A DNA stretch of 64,000 bases from contig NZ_CP033969.1 of the NCBI RefSeq assembly GCF_003854935.1, positions 1,984,001 to 2,048,000 of the forward strand. The letters run 5' to 3'. The stretch comes from Cupriavidus pauculus. Lineage in GTDB: Bacteria; Pseudomonadota; Gammaproteobacteria; Burkholderiales; Burkholderiaceae. Below are positions 59,106 to 64,000 of the stretch, in pieces (within the stretch, counting starts at the first letter, position 1; the number at the start of each line of letters is the position of its first letter). Both the position numbers and the translations under genes were made by a program. The notes beneath the pieces are model-generated. The model was not told the DNA's origin. It saw nothing but the letters and a program-made list of their open reading frames with translations, and searched no databases.

Positions 59106-62100
59106 TTATTGCTGCTGCTGTTGCTGCGCCATCTCGCGCTGGTTGCCACCGGTTTCCACCAGGACCATCGGACCCTGGGGCAGCGGGGGCAGCGGCTTGC
59201 GCTCGCGCGGCACGCGCGGGGCCGGCGCGATGCGGGCGGCGGCTTCCTGCGCGGCGGCGTGCTTGGCGCTGTCCGTGCGGACCCACTCCAGGCCAGCCGT
59301 TGCCAGCATCGACTCCAGCGCCGGAGCGCTGGTGCCGGCCGGTGCCGGCGCGGCCGGGGCGATCGCGGCCGGAGCCGGCGTTTCCACGGCGGGCACCGGG
59401 GCGGGCGCCACTTCGGCCGTCGCGATCACGGGCTCGGGCAGGGCCGGAGCCGTGGCGACGGGCGCCGGTTCGGCGTGAACCTCGTCGGCACCGTGCGTCG
59501 GCGCCGGCGTCACCACCGGAGCCGGTTGCGGCTGGGCCACGGCGGCGAACACGGGTTCGGCGGCCGGTGCCGGTGCCGGAGCGGCGGCCTCGGACTGCGC
59601 CGGGGCGGCCTGGACGACCGGCTCGGTGGCGACCAGCGCGCTGGCTGCGGCCACTTGCGGGGCCGGCGTCTCGGCCACGGCCGGTTGCACGGCCGGGGCG
59701 GCAGGTTCGGCAACCGGTGCGGCCTGCGCCACCGGGGCGGCTGCCGATGCCGATTCGTCTTCCGACTCGGTCACGCCGGCGCTGACTTCGGCCAGGTTGC
59801 CTTCGTTGCCTTCCACGCCTGCGCCTTCCTCGCGCTCGCGGCGATAGCGGTTGCGGCCACGACGGTTGCGGCGGCGGCGCTCTTCGCCTTCAGCCGTTTC
59901 CGCGCCGGCTTCGGCGCCCGGGGCGCCTGCCGGCAGGTCCAGCGCGGCCATCACGGCCGGTGCGGCCTCGGCGGCTTCCAGTGCCGACTGCGGTGCGACG
60001 CCTTCGACGTTCAGCGCTTCCTCGGACTCGCGGGACTCGCTGCGCTCGCGCTGGCGGTCACGTTGACGCTCGCGGCGTTCCTGGTTGCGCTCGCGGCGCG
60101 CCTCGGTACGCTCGCCCGCGACGACTGCCGGGGCAGCCGCCTGCTGGCCTTCGCGCGGGGCGCGGGGCTGGCGGTCGCCACGCGGCTCGCGCGGTTCACG
60201 GGCTTCGCGCGGCTCGCGGGGTTCGCGGGTTTCACGGGCCTCGCCGCGCTGGGCGTCGGCACGATCGGTGCGTTCCGTACGCTCGCCGCGTTCACCACGC
60301 TCGCCGCGCTGGCCACGGCCCTGGCGCTCGCCGCGGGATTCACCACCACGCTCGCCACGGCCCTGGCGGCCTTCGCCACGCTCGCCGCGCTCACCACGTT
60401 CGGCGCGCTGGCCACGTTCGCCACGACCCGGACGGCCTTCGCCGCGTGCCTGGCCCTCGGCCGCCGGCTTGGCGGCTTCGGCCACCGGCGCGGGGGCCGG
60501 TTTGGCGCCGAACAGGCCCTTCAGCCAGGCGACGAAACCGCCACTTGCCACCGGCTGGGTGGCGGGCGTCGGACGGGCAGCCGGGGCCTCCGGCTTCGGC
60601 GCGCGCTCGGGGCGCGGCACCGACACGGGCGCCGGCGCGTCGGGCGTGATGCCCTTGACGGCGGCTTCCTGGCGCGGACGCGCATCTTCCTTCTTGCGGC
60701 TGCTGTAGCTGGTGTCGGCTTCCAGTTCCTTCGCGGCGGCCTCGGCCATGCGGTAGCTGGCGGTCGAGTCCTCCAGGCGCGGATCGTCGTGGCGCAGGCG
60801 CTCCAGCTTGTAGTGCGGCGTCTCCAGATGCTTGTTCGGGATCAGCAGCACGTTCACCTTGAAGCGCAGCTCGATCAGGTTGATGTCCTGGCGCTTCTCG
60901 TTCAGCAGGAAAGCGGCCACTTCCACCGGCACCTGGCAGTGGATGGCGGCCGTGTTTTCCTTCATCGCCTCTTCCTGGATGATGCGCAGCACCTGCAGGG
61001 CGGACGATTCGGTATCGCGGATGTGGCCTGTTCCATTGCAGCGCGGGCAGGTGATGTGCGAGCCTTCCGACAGCGAAGGACGCAGGCGCTGGCGCGACAG
61101 CTCCATCAGGCCGAAGCGGCTGATCTTGCCCATCTGCACGCGGGCGCGGTCGTGGCGCAGGGCGTCCTTCAGGCGCGTTTCCACGTCCTTCTGGGCCTTG
61201 CCGGACTCCATGTCGATGAAGTCGATCACGATCAGGCCGCCCAGGTCGCGCAGGCGAAGCTGGCGGGCGATCTCGTCGGCCGCTTCCAGGTTCGTGCGCA
61301 GCGCGGTTTCCTCGATGTCCGCACCCTTGGTGGCGCGGGCCGAGTTCACGTCAACCGACACGAGGGCTTCGGTATGGTCGATCACGATGGCACCGCCGGA
61401 CGGCAGCATTACCATGCGCGAGTATGCCGATTCGATCTGGTGCTCGATCTGGAAACGCGAGAAGAGCGGCACGTCGTCGCGGTACTTCTTCACGCGGTTC
61501 ATGTTGTCGGGCATGACCACGCTCATGAAGGCGCGCGCCTGCTCGTAGATCTCGTCCGTGTCGATCAGGATTTCGCCAATGTCCGGCTGGAAATAGTCGC
61601 GGATGGCGCGGATGACCAGGCTCGATTCCAGGTAGATCAGCAGCGGGGCCTTGTTGTCGCCGGCGGCGCCGTCGATGGCCTTCCAGAGCTGGAGCAGGTA
61701 GTTCAGGTCCCACTGCAGTTCCTCGGCGGCGCGGCCGATGCCGGCCGTGCGCGCGATGATGCTCATGCCTTCCGGCACCTGCAGCTGCGCCATGGTCTCG
61801 CGCAGTTCCTGGCGGTCCTCGCCCTCGATGCGGCGCGACACGCCACCACCACGCGGGTTGTTGGGCATCAGCACCAGGTAGCGGCCGGCCAGCGAGATGA
61901 ACGTGGTCAGGGCGGCGCCCTTGTTGCCGCGTTCTTCCTTCTCGACCTGGACGATCAGTTCCTGGCCTTCGTGCAGCGCGTCCTGGATGCGCGCGTTGCG
62001 CACGTCCACGCCGTCCTTGAAGAACGCGCGTGCCACTTCCTTGAACGGCAGGAAGCCGTGGCGCTCTTCGCCGTAGTTGACAAAGCAGGCTTCCAGCGAC

Positions 62101-62252
62101 GGCTCGATGCGGGTGATGACGCCCTTGTAGATGTTGCCCTTGCGCTGCTCGCGCCCGGCAGTTTCGATGTCGATGTCGATCAGTTTCTGACCATCGACGA
62201 TCGCGACGCGCAACTCCTCCTGTTGCGTCGCGTTGAACAGCATGCGTTTCAT
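59106..62252 (-). CDS. rne: Ribonuclease E
   Basis: Endoribonuclease and degradosome scaffold, 1048 aa. Catalytic half: S1 domain (about 35-120), catalytic Asp residues in [13 protein letters not shown] (near 303) and [14 protein letters not shown] (near 346), and the Zn-link [10 protein letters not shown] (near 403). Then a KxGRP-like Arg/Lys stretch, a low-complexity Arg/Gly/Glu block (about 615-740, repeated RGERG and REPRE) that likely binds RNA, a basic segment (about 800-815), an Ala/Pro/Val-rich tail and a terminal run of six Gln. Ribosome binding site GGAGTGAGG. Followed by its own terminator. Confidence 0.95.
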   Translation of the reverse strand: MKRMLFNATQQEELRVAIVDGQKLIDIDIETAGREQRKGNIYKGVITRIEPSLEACFVNYGEERHGFLPFKEVARAFFKDGVDVRNARIQDALHEGQELIVQVEKEERGNKGAALTTFISLAGRYLVLMPNNPRGGGVSRRIEGEDRQELRETMAQLQVPEGMSIIARTAGIGRAAEELQWDLNYLLQLWKAIDGAAGDNKAPLLIYLESSLVIRAIRDYFQPDIGEILIDTDEIYEQARAFMSVVMPDNMNRVKKYRDDVPLFSRFQIEHQIESAYSRMVMLPSGGAIVIDHTEALVSVDVNSARATKGADIEETALRTNLEAADEIARQLRLRDLGGLIVIDFIDMESGKAQKDVETRLKDALRHDRARVQMGKISRFGLMELSRQRLRPSLSEGSHITCPRCNGTGHIRDTESSALQVLRIIQEEAMKENTAAIHCQVPVEVAAFLLNEKRQDINLIELRFKVNVLLIPNKHLETPHYKLERLRHDDPRLEDSTASYRMAEAAAKELEADTSYSSRKKEDARPRQEAAVKGITPDAPAPVSVPRPERAPKPEAPAARPTPATQPVASGGFVAWLKGLFGAKPAPAPVAEAAKPAAEGQARGEGRPGRGERGQRAERGERGERGEGRQGRGERGGESRGERQGRGQRGERGERGERTERTDRADAQRGEARETREPREPREAREPREPRGDRQPRAPREGQQAAAPAVVAGERTEARRERNQERRERQRDRQRERSESRESEEALNVEGVAPQSALEAAEAAPAVMAALDLPAGAPGAEAGAETAEGEERRRRNRRGRNRYRREREEGAGVEGNEGNLAEVSAGVTESEDESASAAAPVAQAAPVAEPAAPAVQPAVAETPAPQVAAASALVATEPVVQAAPAQSEAAAPAPAPAAEPVFAAVAQPQPAPVVTPAPTHGADEVHAEPAPVATAPALPEPVIATAEVAPAPVPAVETPAPAAIAPAAPAPAGTSAPALESMLATAGLEWVRTDSAKHAAAQEAAARIAPAPRVPRERKPLPPLPQGPMVLVETGGNQREMAQQQQQQ

Positions 62253-63219
62253 CGCAATACCTCACTCCAGTGTCACAGGCACGCTTCTGTCATGAATGGA
62301 TCATGCCTGCGACGGTCCAGGGAGCACGCGAGGAAAGCTGAGCGAGGGCGGGAGAATTGCCGGAGTTGCCGGGCACGCCAGGGTGGCGCGCGCCGGCTGG
62401 GCGCGGGTGAAAGGAGAGGCTGTCGGCGTCCCGGTCATCCGCGATGAAGGCTGCGGCGGGTCCGCTGCTGGGTGGGAGAGGGCAAATGGGCCTTGCTCCT
62501 GGTGCAGCGATGTCTGGCGGATGCCGGCGGGTCCGGGGCGATGGCGGCACGTGGGCCGTGCCAGCGGCACGGCGGCGCTACCGATCGCAGCCGGAGCCGG
62601 GATGGCCAGGACGCGTCAAAGAGCAAGTCATCCGGACGCAGCAGTTGCATGCCGTTGCCAAGCCGACCTGTCCGCGGGCGGGCGCGCCGCTGCTTCTTCG
62701 CGTTCTGCGCTCGGGGCGCCTCGCGCCGGCTCGTCGAACAACGACGGGCGGCGACGGATCGCGGCCGATACTGCAGGTCGGTTGGCAGGGTGTCTCCTGC
62801 CGGGCCGGCACCGGTTCCCGGTGCGGGCGGTCTTCTCTCACCGATGCGGATGCCTGTTGCGATGCCGGCATCCGCATTGAATTCTTTTCTACCTGAACAC
62901 TCAGTTTCCACGTGTCGGCCGGCTGGTTGCCGAAGCCGCCTATGGGCGGCTTCCTGCGCGCCGGCGCGGCGCGTGCGTGCTGCTGTTTGCCACCATTTGC
63001 CCATCTGGCGCCTTGCGGGGTACGCAACAGGCGGGAGACAGGCCGGGCTGGCGGCAACCCGAAGTGTAAAATGCGGAATCTCGCGCGGGTACTGGTGGGA
63101 CTACCCAGAATAATTGCCGGGTGGCCCTGCATGTTCCGTTCCGGTCCGCCGCAATGGGCTGGCTTTCCAGGCCGGGTCCGCGCCAAACATCGCTTACACA
63201 GGTCGCACACTCCCGGTCC
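62253..63219. other. Intergenic region between divergent rne and rluC (about 970 bp), rne leader
   Basis: No gene with supporting motifs is visible; the open frames here are short, Arg/Gly-rich and lack ribosome binding sites. An 11-bp perfect hairpin ATGCGGATGCC / GGCATCCGCAT spans 62844-62877. The plus strand has TAAAAT at 63067-63072. I cannot place the rne promoter. In E. coli a long rne leader mediates autoregulation, so a similar leader is likely (inference). Confidence 0.45.
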
Positions 63220-63248
63220 TTGGCCGGGAATGGCCGGGAAATTATATT
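63220..63248 (+). promoter_or_regulatory. rluC promoter
   Basis: TTGGCC (63220-63225), 17-bp spacer, TATATT (63243-63248). Transcription would start within a few bases of the ATG at 63253. Confidence 0.6.
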
Positions 63249-63252
63249 GAAA

Positions 63253-64000
63253 ATGAATGAGTTACGCCATCAAATTGAAACGGAGCCGCGCTCCCGCGCG
63301 AATGGCCTCCAGGTGGCGTATGTCACGATCGACGAGAGTTCGGAAGGCCAGCGCATCGACAACTTCCTGCTCAAGGTGGCCAAGGGCGTGCCCAAGAGCC
63401 ACATCTACCGCGTGCTGCGTTCCGGCGAGGTGCGCGTCAACAAGGGCCGGATCGATGCAACTTACCGGCTGAAGCTGGGCGATGTCGTCCGGATTCCGCC
63501 GATGCGGGTGGCGGAAAAGGCAGATGGCGAGGCCGCCTACGTGCCGGCCGGCGAGTTTCCGGTGCTGTTCGAGGATACCCACGTGCTCGTCATCGACAAG
63601 CCGGCCGGCGTGGCTGTGCATGGCGGATCGGGCGTGGCCTTCGGGGTGATCGAGCAACTGCGGCGCGCCCGTCCGGACGCCAAGTTCCTGGAACTGGTGC
63701 ACCGGCTGGACCGCGAGACGTCGGGCATCCTGGTCCTGGCGAAGAAGCGCTCGGCGCTGGTCCACCTGCACGAGCAGATCCGCGGCAACGGCATGGACAA
63801 GCGCTACTTCGCCTGCGTGGCCGGCGAGTTTCCAAACGCGCGGCAGCACGTGAAGCTGCCGCTATATAAATACAACACGCCGGACGGCGAGCGCCGCGTG
63901 CGGGTGCAGGCCGACGGCCTGCCGTCGCATACGGTGTTCAACCGGGTCAAGGCGTTCGAGGAATTCACCCTGCTGGAGGCCGAACTGAAGACCGGCCGCA
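63253..64000 (+). CDS. rluC: 23S rRNA pseudouridine synthase RluC (3' end cut by window)
   Basis: Makes pseudouridine at 23S rRNA positions 955, 2504 and 2580. About 249 codons are visible; the rest lies beyond 64000. An S4-like RNA-binding domain (GQRIDNFLLKVAKGVPKSHIY) is followed by the synthase domain, with catalytic Asp in ELVHRLDRETSGIL. I chose ATG 63253 (MNELRHQIE); another ATG at 63257 is out of frame. No ribosome binding site; the promoter lies directly upstream. Divergent from rne, as in many proteobacteria. Confidence 0.93.
   Translation, partial: MNELRHQIETEPRSRANGLQVAYVTIDESSEGQRIDNFLLKVAKGVPKSHIYRVLRSGEVRVNKGRIDATYRLKLGDVVRIPPMRVAEKADGEAAYVPAGEFPVLFEDTHVLVIDKPAGVAVHGGSGVAFGVIEQLRRARPDAKFLELVHRLDRETSGILVLAKKRSALVHLHEQIRGNGMDKRYFACVAGEFPNARQHVKLPLYKYNTPDGERRVRVQADGLPSHTVFNRVKAFEEFTLLEAELKTGR

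Noticed and set aside
58983-62447. Open frame of 1154 codons on the plus strand across rne
   Set aside because: It is antisense to rne and its composition (Arg/Gly/His-rich, no domain) follows from GC-biased third positions of rne; no ribosome binding site.
62296-63113. Overlapping open frames of 110-213 codons in the rne-rluC gap
   Set aside because: All frames on both strands are open for similar lengths because of high GC; none has a ribosome binding site or recognisable motif.

Overview
The window is a dense, high-GC stretch of chromosome from a beta-proteobacterium of the family Burkholderiaceae, most like Cupriavidus or Ralstonia. This rests on gene content and order: acnA, mdh, gntR, sdhCDAB-sdhE-gltA; livKHMGF; leuCDB-asd-fimV-truA-trpF-trpB-(DNA methyltransferase)-trpA-accD-folC-cvpA-purF-metZ; and rne facing rluC. 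It also rests on GC-rich third positions, O-succinylhomoserine sulfhydrylase (MetZ) chemistry, and stop codons that overlap the next start. I see no prophage, insertion sequence, CRISPR array or rRNA. It is mainly core metabolism with a few small or unusual additions.

Layout. 1-3.9 kb: edge of a peptide ABC system, a divergent TrmB-like methyltransferase, a DUF2863-type protein and a 44-residue membrane peptide. 4-16.6 kb: TCA-cycle block (aconitase, a CitE-like lyase, malate dehydrogenase, a GntR regulator divergent from mdh with an 18-bp perfect palindrome between them, succinate dehydrogenase with its assembly factor, citrate synthase). 17-22.1 kb: branched-chain amino-acid ABC transporter. 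22.4-27.4 kb: leucine genes, with an entericidin-like lipoprotein between leuC and leuD, then asd. 27.6-42 kb: fimV, truA, the trp genes, accD, folC, a SPOR protein, cvpA, purF, metZ. 42-48.2 kb: ABC-2 exporter, rpsU, LysE exporter with AraC regulator, tRNA-Asn, a ferredoxin reductase and a 7Fe-type ferredoxin. 48.6-55.6 kb: NAD salvage (pncB), LUD-domain protein, Na+/H+ antiporter, hydroxyacid dehydrogenase, rmuC. 55.8-58.9 kb: molybdenum cofactor operon moaA-mobA-moeA. 59.1-64 kb: rne, a 1-kb intergenic region and the start of rluC, cut by the window edge.

The most interesting new signal is upstream of asd. A 42-codon ORF ends in a run of Thr, Ile and Lys codons (11 of the last 13 residues). 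Thr, Ile and Lys are all end products of the aspartate family that Asd feeds. The codons used include ATT and AAA, which look uncommon here, and they are folded into a hairpin that holds the stop codon. This looks like a regulatory leader peptide for asd. Other items worth a look: the GntR operator beside a strong mdh promoter with a 300-nt leader; an orphan DNA methyltransferase translationally coupled inside the trp operon, plus a GTTAAC site inside the predicted fimV promoter; several starts that sit 4-8 nt after a -10 box with no ribosome binding site (possible leaderless mRNAs); duplicated tRNA-Asn promoters; and a structured rpsU leader with a TTG start.
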